Assembly: GCA_964574335.1 (NCBI GenBank)
Contig: CAZNNH010000047.1
Location: 1 to 37,185 of the forward strand
Source: CAZNNH01 sp964574335
Lineage (GTDB): Bacteria; Acidobacteriota; Vicinamibacteria; Fen-336
DNA length: 37,185 bases
Direction of reading: 5' to 3'
Part shown: piece by piece, positions 25,878-35,005 of the stretch
Layout: each line of letters opens with the position of its first letter
Position numbering within the stretch: position 1 is the first letter of the stretch
Translations under genes and position numbers: made by a program
The notes under the pieces: model-generated
What the model saw: the letters and a program-made list of their open reading frames with translations, nothing else
Told to the model about the DNA's origin: nothing
Database searches by the model: none

Positions 25878-25903
25878 GCCTACTCGCTGCGCAGCACGCG
25901 CGC
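25878..25903. repeat. Right copy of the 26-bp direct repeat (3' end of ADOP gene)
   Basis: Identical to 24102-24127. This copy is the functional end of the permease gene, with the stop codon at 25880-25882 on the minus strand. The two copies are 1776 bases apart and enclose the HNH gene and its upstream region. Confidence 0.8.
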
Positions 25904-28303
25904 CGGGTCGAGGGCCAGCGCGCGGCGCGCCGGCACGGCGGCGGCGGCCACGGTCGCCGCCGCCAGCACGACCGCCACGGCCACGAAGCTCACCGGGTCG
26001 GGGGCGACGGCACCCTGGAAGGCGCTGGTGATGGCGCGCGTCAGCGCGTAGCCCATGCCCGCGCCGAGCACCAGGCCCAGCGTCACCAGGCGCAGCGCCT
26101 GGCCCAGGCTCAGGCGCACGAGATCGCCCGCGGTGGCGCCGAGCGCCAGGCGCACGCCGAACTCCCGGCGGCGCAGGCTGACCCGGTAGGCCATCACGCC
26201 GTAGACGCCCGAGGCCGCCAGCACCAGGGCGAGGACCCCGAAGGCCGCCAGGATCGCCGCCCCGTACTGCAGGCCGATCGTGGAGTCGCCGATCGCCCGC
26301 CGCATGCTGCGCACCTCCGCCGCGGGCAGGTCGGGGTCGGCCTCGCGCACCGCCTGCCGGGCGGCCAGCGCCAGCGTCTCGGGATCGCCCTCGGTGCGCA
26401 GCGCGAAGGCGAGCGAGGCGCTCGGCTCCTGGGCGTACGGCCGATAGAAGGTCGGGTAGTTGCGGCGCGCGAACCAGTGGTGCACCACGTCGCCGCTCAC
26501 GCCGACGACCGTCACCCACGGGGTCTGCTCGCCGCCGACCCGGAAACGGCGACCCAGGGGGTCGCGCCCCGGCCAGAAACGCTCCGCCATGGAGCGGCTG
26601 ACGACCGCCACCGGCAGCGCGTCCTCCCGATCGCCCGCGTCGAAGCCGCGTCCCGCCAGGATCGGGATGCCCATCACGGCGTGGAAGTCGTCCGACACCC
26701 AGCGGGCATCGATGCGGAACGGATCGCTGGCGTCCGGGGGCGGCTCGCCCTCGACGGAGATCGCTCGGGAGGCGTTGTTGCCGGTGCTCGGCAGCACGTT
26801 GGCGTAGGCGATCTGACGCACGCCGGCGACACGAGCCAGCCGGGCGGCGGCGTCGCGGGCGAAGGCGCGTCGCGCTTCGGGATCGGCGTGGCGGGCGCCC
26901 AGGGACAGCTCGAAGGTCAGTAGATGCTCGGCGTCGTAGCCCAGCGGGCCCTGGGTCAGCGCGCGGGCCCCGCGCACGCTGACGCCGGCCGCAGCCAGCA
27001 ACATCAGCGCACCCGCCACCTCGGCGACGACCAGCAGCGAGCGCCCGCGCTGGCCCCGGCGACCCGCTCCGGCCGATCGGCCACCCTGCTTGAGCGCCTC
27101 GACGACGTCGGCGCGGGCGCTTCGCCAGGCAGGCCAGGCACTGAACACGGCCGTCGCCAGAACGGCCAGCGCGGCCGTGAACAGGAGCGTGGGCGTACCC
27201 ACGCCGATCTGCTCCCAGCCGGTCACGAAGCGGGCGATGCGCGCCGGCATGTGCTCGCGCAGCGTGCGCGCCGCGAGCGCCGTGAGCGGCAGCGACAGCA
27301 GCGTCGCCGTCACGGCGAGCAGCAGACCTTCGGTGGCGAGCTGGCGCACCAGCCGCCCGCGCCCGGCCCCCAGCGCCTGGCGCACGGCCAGCTCGGCCTG
27401 CCGCTCGGCGCCGCGGGCAAGCACCAGGTTGGCCACGTTGACGCAGGCGATCAGTAGCAGGAACACGGCGGCGATCTGCCAGATCGCCAGGATCGGCCGC
27501 ACGCCGGCGTCCTCCATCCCTTCGGAAAGAGAGACCAGCTCGACACCGCGGGCGCGGTTCGTCTCCGGGTGCTCCGCCTGCAGGCGCTCGGCGACGAGGG
27601 CGAGCTGGGCACGGGCCTGGTCGCGGGAGCGGCCCGGGGCCAGGCGCCCGATCACGGCCAGGTGGTGGTGGTCGCGGGCCGCCGCGCCGGGCAGCAGCGG
27701 CAGCGGGGCCCACGCCTCGACGCCGTTCGGGAAGCTGAAGCCGGGTGGCGCGATGCCGACGACGACGTACAGCTCGCCGTCCACGATCACGCTGCGGCCC
27801 ACGACGGAAGCCTCGCCCGCGAAGGCGCGCTGCCACAGGGCGTAGCCGAGCACCAGGCGACGTCCGTCGCCCGCGGCCTCCTCGGGCAGGAAGGCACGTC
27901 CCGGACGCGGCACCACGCCGAGGGTCTCGAAGAAGCCGGCGCTCACGCGTAGGGCCTCGACCTTCTCGGCCACGTCGCGGCCGCGGATCGCCGGCTGCCA
28001 CCCGTCGAGGGCCACCAGCGTCTCGAGCGACTGGTGGCTGGCGGCGCGCCAGTCGAGGAAGTTGGCCGGCGCCACGGTGAAGCGCTCGTAGCCCTCCCCG
28101 CCGGGCGAGGTCTCCCAGGCCATCACCAGCCGGTCCTGGTCCGGGAAGGCCAACGGGCGCAGCACCAGCGCGTCCACCAGGCCGAAGATGGTGGCCGCCG
28201 CCGCGAGCCCGATGGCGAGGGTGAAGCTGGTGAAGGCAGAGAGGGCGGGACGAGCCCGCAGGGCGCGCAGGGCGGCACGAAGATCGGAGCCGAAGCCGTT
28301 CAT
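25880..28303 (-). CDS. ADOP-type ABC transporter permease (MacB_PCD/FtsX)
   Basis: An 807-residue inner-membrane protein made of two MacB_PCD-FtsX halves. A first membrane helix (about residues 22-45) precedes a periplasmic domain. Three helices follow near 265-295, 325-345 and 370-395. A second-half helix begins near 420, with another periplasmic domain, and three C-terminal helices run from about 680 (GVYGVMAYRVSLRRREFGVRLALGA) to the end. Duplicated MacB/FtsX permeases without an adjacent ATPase are the ADOP type abundant in Acidobacteriota; substrate and ATPase partner are unknown. The ATG at 28303 has GGGAGG about 10 bases upstream. It lies 79 bases after egtB, behind strong hairpins, so it is probably a separate transcript. 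Its last bases are duplicated beyond the HNH gene. Confidence 0.9.
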   Translation of the reverse strand: MNGFGSDLRAALRALRARPALSAFTSFTLAIGLAAAATIFGLVDALVLRPLAFPDQDRLVMAWETSPGGEGYERFTVAPANFLDWRAASHQSLETLVALDGWQPAIRGRDVAEKVEALRVSAGFFETLGVVPRPGRAFLPEEAAGDGRRLVLGYALWQRAFAGEASVVGRSVIVDGELYVVVGIAPPGFSFPNGVEAWAPLPLLPGAAARDHHHLAVIGRLAPGRSRDQARAQLALVAERLQAEHPETNRARGVELVSLSEGMEDAGVRPILAIWQIAAVFLLLIACVNVANLVLARGAERQAELAVRQALGAGRGRLVRQLATEGLLLAVTATLLSLPLTALAARTLREHMPARIARFVTGWEQIGVGTPTLLFTAALAVLATAVFSAWPAWRSARADVVEALKQGGRSAGAGRRGQRGRSLLVVAEVAGALMLLAAAGVSVRGARALTQGPLGYDAEHLLTFELSLGARHADPEARRAFARDAAARLARVAGVRQIAYANVLPSTGNNASRAISVEGEPPPDASDPFRIDARWVSDDFHAVMGIPILAGRGFDAGDREDALPVAVVSRSMAERFWPGRDPLGRRFRVGGEQTPWVTVVGVSGDVVHHWFARRNYPTFYRPYAQEPSASLAFALRTEGDPETLALAARQAVREADPDLPAAEVRSMRRAIGDSTIGLQYGAAILAAFGVLALVLAASGVYGVMAYRVSLRRREFGVRLALGATAGDLVRLSLGQALRLVTLGLVLGAGMGYALTRAITSAFQGAVAPDPVSFVAVAVVLAAATVAAAAVPARRALALDPARVLRSE

Positions 28304-28342
28304 GACGCGAAACCTCCCGGGTCCACTCCTGGTTTACGCACG

Positions 28343-28390
28343 CCCGGGCGCCCGGGTTCCAGGGGCCCGGCGGGCCCCGCGGCTAGCCGC
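28343..28390 (-). terminator. Cluster of palindromes at the end of egtB
   Basis: Three perfect GC palindromes are packed together: GCGGCTAGCCGC (28379-28390) overlapping the egtB stop codon, a stem GGGGCCC/GGGCCCC with a 3-base loop (28362-28378), and CCCGGGCGCCCGGG (28343-28356). They follow the end of egtB on the minus strand and precede the ADOP start at 28303. Transcription termination or mRNA stabilisation is likely, although no T-run follows. Confidence 0.55.
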
Positions 28391-29678
28391 GGTCGCGTGC
28401 CAGGCGCAGGCCCGAGAACTGCCACCGGGCGTCGGGGGGAAAGAAGTTACGGTAGCTCGCCCGGACGTGCCCTTCCGGCGTGGCGCAGGACCCTCCCCTG
28501 AGCACGAGCTGGCCGCACATGAACTTGCCGTTGTACTCGCCGATCGCGCCGGGGAGGGGCTTGTATCCCGGGTAGGCGGCGTAGGCGCTCCTCGTCCACT
28601 CCCACACGTCGCCGAAGAGCTGGGCGGGGACCCCCGGGGCGGTCCGTGGCGCGGCCCGGGGGTGGGGCGGGTCGGTGAGGCTCAGGTTACCCTCGACCGG
28701 GCGCGATGCGGCCACCGACTCCCACTCGGCCTCGGTCGGCAGGCGCGCGCCGGCCCATGCGGCGTAGGCGTCGGCCTCGAAGTAGCTGATGTGGCAGACC
28801 GGCTCGCTGGCGGCCAGCGGGTGCATCCCCGAGAGCGTGAACTGGAACCACTCACCGTCGCGCCTCTCCCAGTAGAGGGGAGCGCGGCGCCCCTCCGCCT
28901 GAACCCGGGCCCAGCCGTCGGAGAGCCACAGCCCCACGGTCTGGTAGCCGCCGTCCTCGATGAACTCCAGGAACTCGGCGTTGGTCACCGCGCGCTGGGC
29001 GAGGGCGAAGGGCTCCAGGTACTGCTTGTGGCGCGGGTGCTCGTTGTCGAAGGCGAAGCCCGACTTCCCCATCCCGATCTCACAGACCCCTCCCGCGCGC
29101 TCGATCCACGAGAGCTTCTCCGCGGCCGGCACGGGGTGGCTCTGGCGGCTTCCGAAGGCCGGGCGCAGGGGGTTGACGCTGAAGGCGTGCTTGATATCGG
29201 TGAACATCAGCTCCTGGTGCTGCTGCTCGTGGTGGAGGCCGATCTCGACCACGCCCGCCAGCTCGTCTGCGTCATCGACGCGGCCGTCGACCAGCAAGCT
29301 CGCCACCCTCTCGTCGACGCGCGCCCGGTAGTCGAGCACCTCGGCCACCGTGGGCCGGGAGAGGAGGCCCCGCTTCGGACGCGGGTACTGCGGTCCCACA
29401 CCCTGGTAGTAGGAGTTGAAGAGGTAGCGGTACTCCGGGTGATGGGGCCTGAAGCCCTTCTCCCAGTGCTCGAGGACGAAGGTCTCGAAGAACCAGGTGG
29501 TGTGGGCGAGGTGCCAGCGCATGGGGCTGGCGTCCTCCATGCTCTGGATCACCATGTCCTCGGGGTGCAGGCCGGCAGCGATGGCCTGCGACCGCTCCCT
29601 CACCGATAGGTAGCGGTCGTGGAGGGCGGCGAGCGAGGGGACCGAGCCGCGATCGCGATGGGTCGCGCGAGGGGACAT
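28383..29678 (-). CDS. egtB: Ergothioneine biosynthesis sulfoxide synthase EgtB
   Basis: A 431-residue non-haem iron enzyme that joins hercynine to gamma-glutamylcysteine or cysteine as a sulfoxide, in the cytoplasm. A DinB-like N-terminal domain (about 15-160) supplies the iron ligands: His59 in WHLAHTTWFFE, and His150 and His154 in GLHHEQQHQEL. A formylglycine-generating-enzyme-like C-terminal domain (about 190-431) includes ARLPTEAEWE, GDVWEWTRSAY and VLRGGSCAT. The length is typical. The ATG at 29678 is chosen because GGAGG lies 5 bases upstream; the GTG two codons earlier would overlap it. The histidine methyltransferase EgtD is not in the window. The gene sits between a DUF2905 gene and an ADOP gene, all leftward. 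Confidence 0.94.
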   Translation of the reverse strand: MSPRATHRDRGSVPSLAALHDRYLSVRERSQAIAAGLHPEDMVIQSMEDASPMRWHLAHTTWFFETFVLEHWEKGFRPHHPEYRYLFNSYYQGVGPQYPRPKRGLLSRPTVAEVLDYRARVDERVASLLVDGRVDDADELAGVVEIGLHHEQQHQELMFTDIKHAFSVNPLRPAFGSRQSHPVPAAEKLSWIERAGGVCEIGMGKSGFAFDNEHPRHKQYLEPFALAQRAVTNAEFLEFIEDGGYQTVGLWLSDGWARVQAEGRRAPLYWERRDGEWFQFTLSGMHPLAASEPVCHISYFEADAYAAWAGARLPTEAEWESVAASRPVEGNLSLTDPPHPRAAPRTAPGVPAQLFGDVWEWTRSAYAAYPGYKPLPGAIGEYNGKFMCGQLVLRGGSCATPEGHVRASYRNFFPPDARWQFSGLRLARDRG

Positions 29679-29798
29679 GCACACCTCCGACTGTGGGGAC
29701 TGGAACCACCCTACCGCTCGGCGTGTGGGTGCGCAAGCGAAGGCACGCGTGGAAGCATCGACGGCGCCAGACGGAGCCCAGGGGAAACGAGCGCTCGC

Positions 29799-30017
29799 TC
29801 AGCGCAGCCGGGATACCACCCACAGGACGGCGGTGAGGATGACACTGGCCAGCAGGCAGCTCGTGATGGGGATGTACAGGTGAAACCCCGGCCGCTCGAT
29901 CCGGATGTCGCCGGGCAGCCTCCCGAGATGGGGCACGGACGGAGAGAAGTGCAGCAGTACCCCCAGAACCAGGAGGACGATCCCGGCCAGGATCAGCAGG
30001 CGCGCGAGGGGCTCCAT
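29799..30017 (-). CDS. DUF2905 small membrane protein
   Basis: A 72-residue protein with two membrane helices (about residues 6-24 and 50-68) joined by a loop reading LGRLPGDIRIERPGF, which is characteristic of the DUF2905 family. Its function is unknown. The ATG at 30017 gives the family's usual N-terminus, but the GGAGGG lies almost against it, an unusually short spacing. Translation may depend on coupling, since the upstream permease gene ends only 16 bases earlier. Confidence 0.85.
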   Translation of the reverse strand: MEPLARLLILAGIVLLVLGVLLHFSPSVPHLGRLPGDIRIERPGFHLYIPITSCLLASVILTAVLWVVSRLR

Positions 30018-30033
30018 CCCTCCAGGATAGCGC

Positions 30034-32400
30034 TCACTGGTCCCGCAGCGTCTCGCAGGGATCGATCCTCGAGGCGCGCCGGGCCGGGACGAACGCCGCC
30101 AGCCAGGCGAATGCGGCCAGCAGCAGAAGCATGGACAGGTGGCTGGGCGCATCCATGGGCTGGATCCGGAACAACTGGCTCCGGATGGCGTGGCCCAGGC
30201 CGATCGCCCCCCCGAAACCGAGGACGAGGCCCAGGCCCACCACCGCCATCGCCTGGCGAAGCACCAGGCCGACGATCTGACCCGGCTGACCTCCCAGGGC
30301 CAGGCGGATCCCCATCTCCTTCCGCCGTGAGGTCACCTGTCCGCTGAGCACGCCGTAGATCCCGGCCACGGTGAGGAGCAGCGCCAGAGCCGCCAGCAGC
30401 CCCACCAGCACCACCTGGGTCGCCTCGGCCGCCGTCCCCCGCTCCAGGGCCGCGCTCAGGGGTCGGACCTGATCCAGCGAGACGTCAGGCCACTGGGCTC
30501 GCAGCACCCGACGCACCGCGGGCAGCAGGGTGTCCACGCCGGCCGACGCCTTGATCACGAGGTCGAGCCGGCTGCCGTCGATGGAGGGCAGGTAGAGGGT
30601 CTGGGTGTTGCCCTCCTGCCGGATGTCGTCCATCTGCGCGTCCGCCACCACCCCCACGATGGTGGGGGCCGACTCCCATCCGGGAAGGGGTAGCGTGCGA
30701 CCGACGACGCTCTGCCCCGGGAAGTAGTCCTCGGCGAAGGACCGGCTCACGATCAGCGCCTGGGGGTGCTCGACGACGTCCGCGGGACGGAAGGTGCGGC
30801 CCTCGACCAGGGGGATGCCGACGGCCTCGAAGTAGCCGTCCGTCGCGCTGCGGAAGTAGGTGAAGACGGGCTCCGCCTGCCCCGGGACGTCGATCGTCCC
30901 GTTGAACCCGCCCCGCGAGGCCACGGGCAGCAGGTTGGTGCCGCCCGTCACCTCCACTCCGGGGAGGGCGCGGATCTTCTCCTGGACCTCCGCCACCTCC
31001 CGCTGCCGGCGGGCCGCGTCCTCCGGCCTCTGCGCCGGCAGCGACAGCGTGGCCAGGATGCGGTTCTCGGCGCGGATGCCGATGGGGGCCGTTCTGAGGG
31101 CGTGGAGGCTGCGGTAGACCAGGCCGAATCCACTGAGGAGGGTGACCGCCAGCGCGACCTGCACCACCACCAGCCCCTTCTGGCTCCACTGTCTCGCCGG
31201 GCTCCCCGAGCTCCGGGTGCCGCTCAGCAGGCCGAAGGTCCTGAGCCCCGGGAGCAGCAGCGCGGGGAGCGTGGCCCCCACCACCGCCAGCAGCAGCGCC
31301 ACGGCCGTCGCCACCACCAGGTCGCCCAGGGCGAGCTGGTGGAACACCTGGAGGTCGCCGGGGACGAACGCGTCCAGCAGGCGTCTCGTGGCCGTGGAGA
31401 ACAGCCAGCCCAGCATGAGGCCGGGGCCGGCAGCCACCAGCAGATCGGCGAAGAGGGGAATGAAGAGCCGGCCCCGGCTGGCACCCAACGCCTGCCGGAT
31501 CCCCAGCTCGTGCACACGTGAGGCGCTCCTCCCCAGCGCCAGGATGCAGAGGTTGGCGCAGGCGAGGGCGGTGACGAAAAGGGAGGCCCAGGCGAGCAGG
31601 AGCTGCCGGTCGCGGAGCCTCCCGTAGAAGCGGTCCATCAGGCGTTGGGGCACGGCCGTGATCCCCTGCTGTGACGCCTCGCTGGCCTGGAGCTGCGAGC
31701 TGAGCAGGCTGAAGGCGGTCATCACTTCGGCTTCCTTCACGCCGGGCCGCATCCGCCCCGCCACCAGCAGGAAGCTACCGGACTGGCCGTTTTGCTCCTG
31801 CTCGGTGGGCACCAGCGGCACGAACGCCTCGATGCCCCGCCACACGGCCCCGGGCGGGAGGACGCCCACCACGGTGCGGGGGCGGCCGTCCACCACGAAG
31901 CTCCTTCCGACGACCGAGGGATCGGCTCCGAGGGCCGAAACCCACAGCTTGTGGGAAACCACCATCACCGTGTCCTCGCCGGCACCGGGGAGGCGCCCGA
32001 GCTTGGGCGCCACGCCCAACATCGGCCAGAGCTCGGGGCTCACCCGCGACACGATGGTGGAGCGGGGCTCGATGGGGCCGCCGAGGATCACCACGTTCCC
32101 GTCGTAGGCGGCCAGCGGGTCGAGCACGGTCTGGTTCTCCTGCCAGAGCTTGAAGGTGGGATAGGTGACGTCCAGGATCGCCCCGGGCACGGGATAGGTC
32201 ACGTCCCGGCGGCCCACGGCGTAGAGCTGCTGCGGATCCTTCCAGGCCAACTGCGGGTGAAGGGCGGCTCGGAGGGCCGAGAAGGTCGCCGTGTTGACGC
32301 CGATACCGAGGGCGAGGCTCAGGACGGTGGCCACCAGGAAGCCCGGGGACTTCCAGAGGCTCCGAAGCGACTGGCGGAAATCGAGTAGAAGGGTATTCAT
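30034..32400 (-). CDS. ADOP-type ABC transporter permease (MacB_PCD/FtsX)
   Basis: A 788-residue duplicated permease. It opens with LWKSPGFLVATVLSLALGIGVNTATF (first helix about 18-40), has a periplasmic domain with VVGRSFVVDGRPRTVVGVLP, and a central helix cluster from about 280 to 400. A second half begins near 415 (GLVVVQVALAVTLLSGFGLVY), and three C-terminal helices end in ARRASRIDP. The ATG at 32400 has GGGAGGTGG about 9 bases upstream; the longer open frame covers intergenic DNA. No ATP-binding-cassette gene is near, as usual for ADOPs. It is the second of two tandem ADOP genes (157-base gap) and is followed after 16 bases by the DUF2905 gene. Confidence 0.9.
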   Translation of the reverse strand: MNTLLLDFRQSLRSLWKSPGFLVATVLSLALGIGVNTATFSALRAALHPQLAWKDPQQLYAVGRRDVTYPVPGAILDVTYPTFKLWQENQTVLDPLAAYDGNVVILGGPIEPRSTIVSRVSPELWPMLGVAPKLGRLPGAGEDTVMVVSHKLWVSALGADPSVVGRSFVVDGRPRTVVGVLPPGAVWRGIEAFVPLVPTEQEQNGQSGSFLLVAGRMRPGVKEAEVMTAFSLLSSQLQASEASQQGITAVPQRLMDRFYGRLRDRQLLLAWASLFVTALACANLCILALGRSASRVHELGIRQALGASRGRLFIPLFADLLVAAGPGLMLGWLFSTATRRLLDAFVPGDLQVFHQLALGDLVVATAVALLLAVVGATLPALLLPGLRTFGLLSGTRSSGSPARQWSQKGLVVVQVALAVTLLSGFGLVYRSLHALRTAPIGIRAENRILATLSLPAQRPEDAARRQREVAEVQEKIRALPGVEVTGGTNLLPVASRGGFNGTIDVPGQAEPVFTYFRSATDGYFEAVGIPLVEGRTFRPADVVEHPQALIVSRSFAEDYFPGQSVVGRTLPLPGWESAPTIVGVVADAQMDDIRQEGNTQTLYLPSIDGSRLDLVIKASAGVDTLLPAVRRVLRAQWPDVSLDQVRPLSAALERGTAAEATQVVLVGLLAALALLLTVAGIYGVLSGQVTSRRKEMGIRLALGGQPGQIVGLVLRQAMAVVGLGLVLGFGGAIGLGHAIRSQLFRIQPMDAPSHLSMLLLLAAFAWLAAFVPARRASRIDPCETLRDQ

Positions 32401-32557
32401 GGCCAGGCCACCTCCCGGGATCCCCCTTGCTATACCGATGCCAGACTGCAATGGACGCCGGATCAACGACTTCGGCGCGAACGGGTCCAGAGGCGATTCC
32501 GGAAATGGGACGACACCTTTTCGGAAGTGGGACCGGCCGCGGGCGCCTACGGCCGGG

Positions 32558-35005
32558 TCACTCGCATCGCAGGACCGCCATCGGCTCGATGCTGGCGGCC
32601 CGGCGGGCGGGCACATAGCAGGCCAGAAGTGCCGTGGACAGAAGAACCAGCGACACGGCGGCGAGCGAGAGCGGATCGAGCGGCTCGATGCCGAACAGCA
32701 GGGTGCGGATCGAGGATCCTCCGAGCGCGGCGGCGGCCAGGCCGATCAGCAGTCCAATGACGACCGGACGCAGCCCCTGGGCAAGAACCGAGAAGAGGAC
32801 CTCGCCCCGCTGCGCGCCGAGCGCCATGTGGAGGCTGATCTCTCGAGACCGGCGCGAGACCGAGTAGCTGGTCACCCCATAGATGCCGAGCGCGGCCAGG
32901 ACCAGGGAGAGGCCGGCGAACAGGAGCACCAGCATCGCCTGGAAGCGCCGCTCTGCCGTCGACTCGGACACGGTCTCGGCCATCGTCCGCATGGCGGTGA
33001 CGGGAAGGCTCCTGTCGATCTCCCACACCGCGCTCCGGATGGCCTGGGCCAGGGTCTCCGGCGCCTCGGCCGCCCGAACCACCAGCGTCACGTCGCCGAA
33101 CGGGGCCTGCGACACCGGGCGGTAGGCGGTCGGCGACGGCTCGCCCTCGAGGGTCCGGGACCGCACGTCGCCGACGATGCCCACCACGACCACCGGCTCC
33201 GCGGCGGGGTGGTTCAGCTTGATGCGGCGGCCGATGGCGGCTTCCAGGGGCCTCCCCGGCCACAGCCGGCGAGCCAGACCGGCGCTGATGACGGTGGCGG
33301 GCGTGGATTCCCGGTCCTCGAGCAGCCGGCCGGCTCGCAGGGGGATGTCGAGGGCGGTGAAGTAGCCCTCGGTGACGCTCGGGAAGTCGGCGAACGGCCG
33401 CTCGGACGTGACCGCGGGGTCGTTGTCGGCTTCGAAGTAGACGGGCCCGTTCTCGCCGCGACCGCCCTTTCCCCCCAGCGGCGCAGCGGTCGCGATGCCG
33501 GCGGAGACGACGCCGGGCAGCGAGCCCACGCGGTCGGCCAGCTCGCGGCAGAAGGCGACGGTCCGCTCGCTCGGATAACGTTCGTGCGGGAGAGACAGCT
33601 CGGCGGTCAGGATCCTCTCGGCGGTGAACCCCCGGTCCACCCTCATCACCTTGGCGAAGCTGTGAAGCAGCAGCCCCGCGCCGACCGACAGCGCCGTGCA
33701 GAGCGCGACCTCGACGACCACCAGCGTCCGCCCCACGCGCCCCGCGCGGTGCCCGAAGGTGGCCCCTCGGGACGAGAGCCGCTCCCGCAGGTCGCCGCCC
33801 GCGGCCGCGACCGCCGGAGCCAGGCCGAAGGCGACGCCAGTCGCCACGGCCACGACGACCGTGAAGAGCAAGACCGGGCCGCAGAGCTCCGACGATCGCG
33901 CGGCCGGCGTGTCGGCCGGCCCCAGGGACACCAGCAGACGGTTGCCCCAGTAGCCGACCAGCAGGCCCATGGCGGCGCCGAGGCCGGCCAGGGTCACCGA
34001 CTCCGTGAGCAACTGCCGTGCGAGGCGATAGCGCGAGGCGCCCAACGCCATGCGGGTGGCGAGCTCGACGCTCCGGGCGCTGGTCCGCGCCAGCAGGAGG
34101 TTGGCGAGGTTCACGCACGCGATCAGCAGCAGGACTGCCACCGCGCCCAGCAGCAGGAGAAGCCCCCGTCGTACCGGGCCCGAGAAGACCTCGTGAAGGG
34201 GAACCACCTGTGTGCGCACCGTCTTTCCGTCCGGAAACGGGAGCGTCGCCGCGATCGCATCCAGGTTCTCTCGCGCCTGATCCGGAGTCACGTCGGGCTT
34301 CAGGCGCGCCAAGCAGCCGTAGGCCCAGTTGCCGCGATGCTGGAGCTCACCGGTGCTGAAGGCAATGGGCTTCCAGACGTCCACGCGCGGCCCGAACGTG
34401 AGCATCGGATGGAGCTGCTTGCCGGTGGGGAACAGGAAGCCTTTTGGCAGGATCCCCACGACCGTGTAGCTCTCGCCGTCGAGGGAGACAACCCGGTTCA
34501 AGACGCCGGGGTCGGCGCCGAAGCGCCCCTCCCAGAGGTCGTGGCTGATCACGACCACGTGGTCCCGGCCCGGCACGTCCTCTTCCGGCAGGAAACCCCG
34601 GCCATGCTCGGGCGGCACGCCCAGCAGCGAGAAGAAGTTGGCGGAGACGCGCGCCCCGTAGAGCCTCACCGGCTCCCCCGAGCCCGTCAGGTTGAAGTCC
34701 TGCGGGCGGAGCGCCGCCATCCCCGAGAAGGCGGAGCCCGACCTCCGGTAGGCGTCGAAGTCGGCGGCGCGCAACGCCATCGTGGGGATGGTGGCGCGCA
34801 TCTCCGGGACGAAGCCCGCGATCGACACCAGACGGTCGGGCTCGACGTACGGCAGCGGCTTCAGCAGGACGGCGTAGACCACGCTGAAGATGGCGGCGTT
34901 CGCGCCGATGCCGAGCGCCAGCGAAAAGGTGGCGACCAGCGCGAAGCCGGGGCTCTTGCCCAGCATTCGAAGGGCGTAGCGCAGGTCTCGAAGCAAGTTG
35001 CTCAT
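32558..35005 (-). CDS. ADOP-type ABC transporter permease (MacB_PCD/FtsX)
   Basis: An 815-residue duplicated permease, beginning RDLRYALRMLGKSPGF with the first helix at about 20-45 (ALGIGANAAIFSVVYAVLLKPL). A periplasmic domain, a central helix group from about 275 to 400 (ACVNLANLLLARTSARS), a second-half helix near 425-450, another periplasmic domain, and a C-terminal group from about 690 (GIYGVTSYSVSRRSREISLHM) complete the layout. The protein lacks the N-terminal cytoplasmic prefix found on many ADOPs. The ATG at 35005 has GAGGTAAT about 7 bases upstream. It is first of the leftward permease group and diverged from the tandem copy next to it, so they are paralogues rather than recent duplicates. 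Confidence 0.9.
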   Translation of the reverse strand: MSNLLRDLRYALRMLGKSPGFALVATFSLALGIGANAAIFSVVYAVLLKPLPYVEPDRLVSIAGFVPEMRATIPTMALRAADFDAYRRSGSAFSGMAALRPQDFNLTGSGEPVRLYGARVSANFFSLLGVPPEHGRGFLPEEDVPGRDHVVVISHDLWEGRFGADPGVLNRVVSLDGESYTVVGILPKGFLFPTGKQLHPMLTFGPRVDVWKPIAFSTGELQHRGNWAYGCLARLKPDVTPDQARENLDAIAATLPFPDGKTVRTQVVPLHEVFSGPVRRGLLLLLGAVAVLLLIACVNLANLLLARTSARSVELATRMALGASRYRLARQLLTESVTLAGLGAAMGLLVGYWGNRLLVSLGPADTPAARSSELCGPVLLFTVVVAVATGVAFGLAPAVAAAGGDLRERLSSRGATFGHRAGRVGRTLVVVEVALCTALSVGAGLLLHSFAKVMRVDRGFTAERILTAELSLPHERYPSERTVAFCRELADRVGSLPGVVSAGIATAAPLGGKGGRGENGPVYFEADNDPAVTSERPFADFPSVTEGYFTALDIPLRAGRLLEDRESTPATVISAGLARRLWPGRPLEAAIGRRIKLNHPAAEPVVVVGIVGDVRSRTLEGEPSPTAYRPVSQAPFGDVTLVVRAAEAPETLAQAIRSAVWEIDRSLPVTAMRTMAETVSESTAERRFQAMLVLLFAGLSLVLAALGIYGVTSYSVSRRSREISLHMALGAQRGEVLFSVLAQGLRPVVIGLLIGLAAAALGGSSIRTLLFGIEPLDPLSLAAVSLVLLSTALLACYVPARRAASIEPMAVLRCE

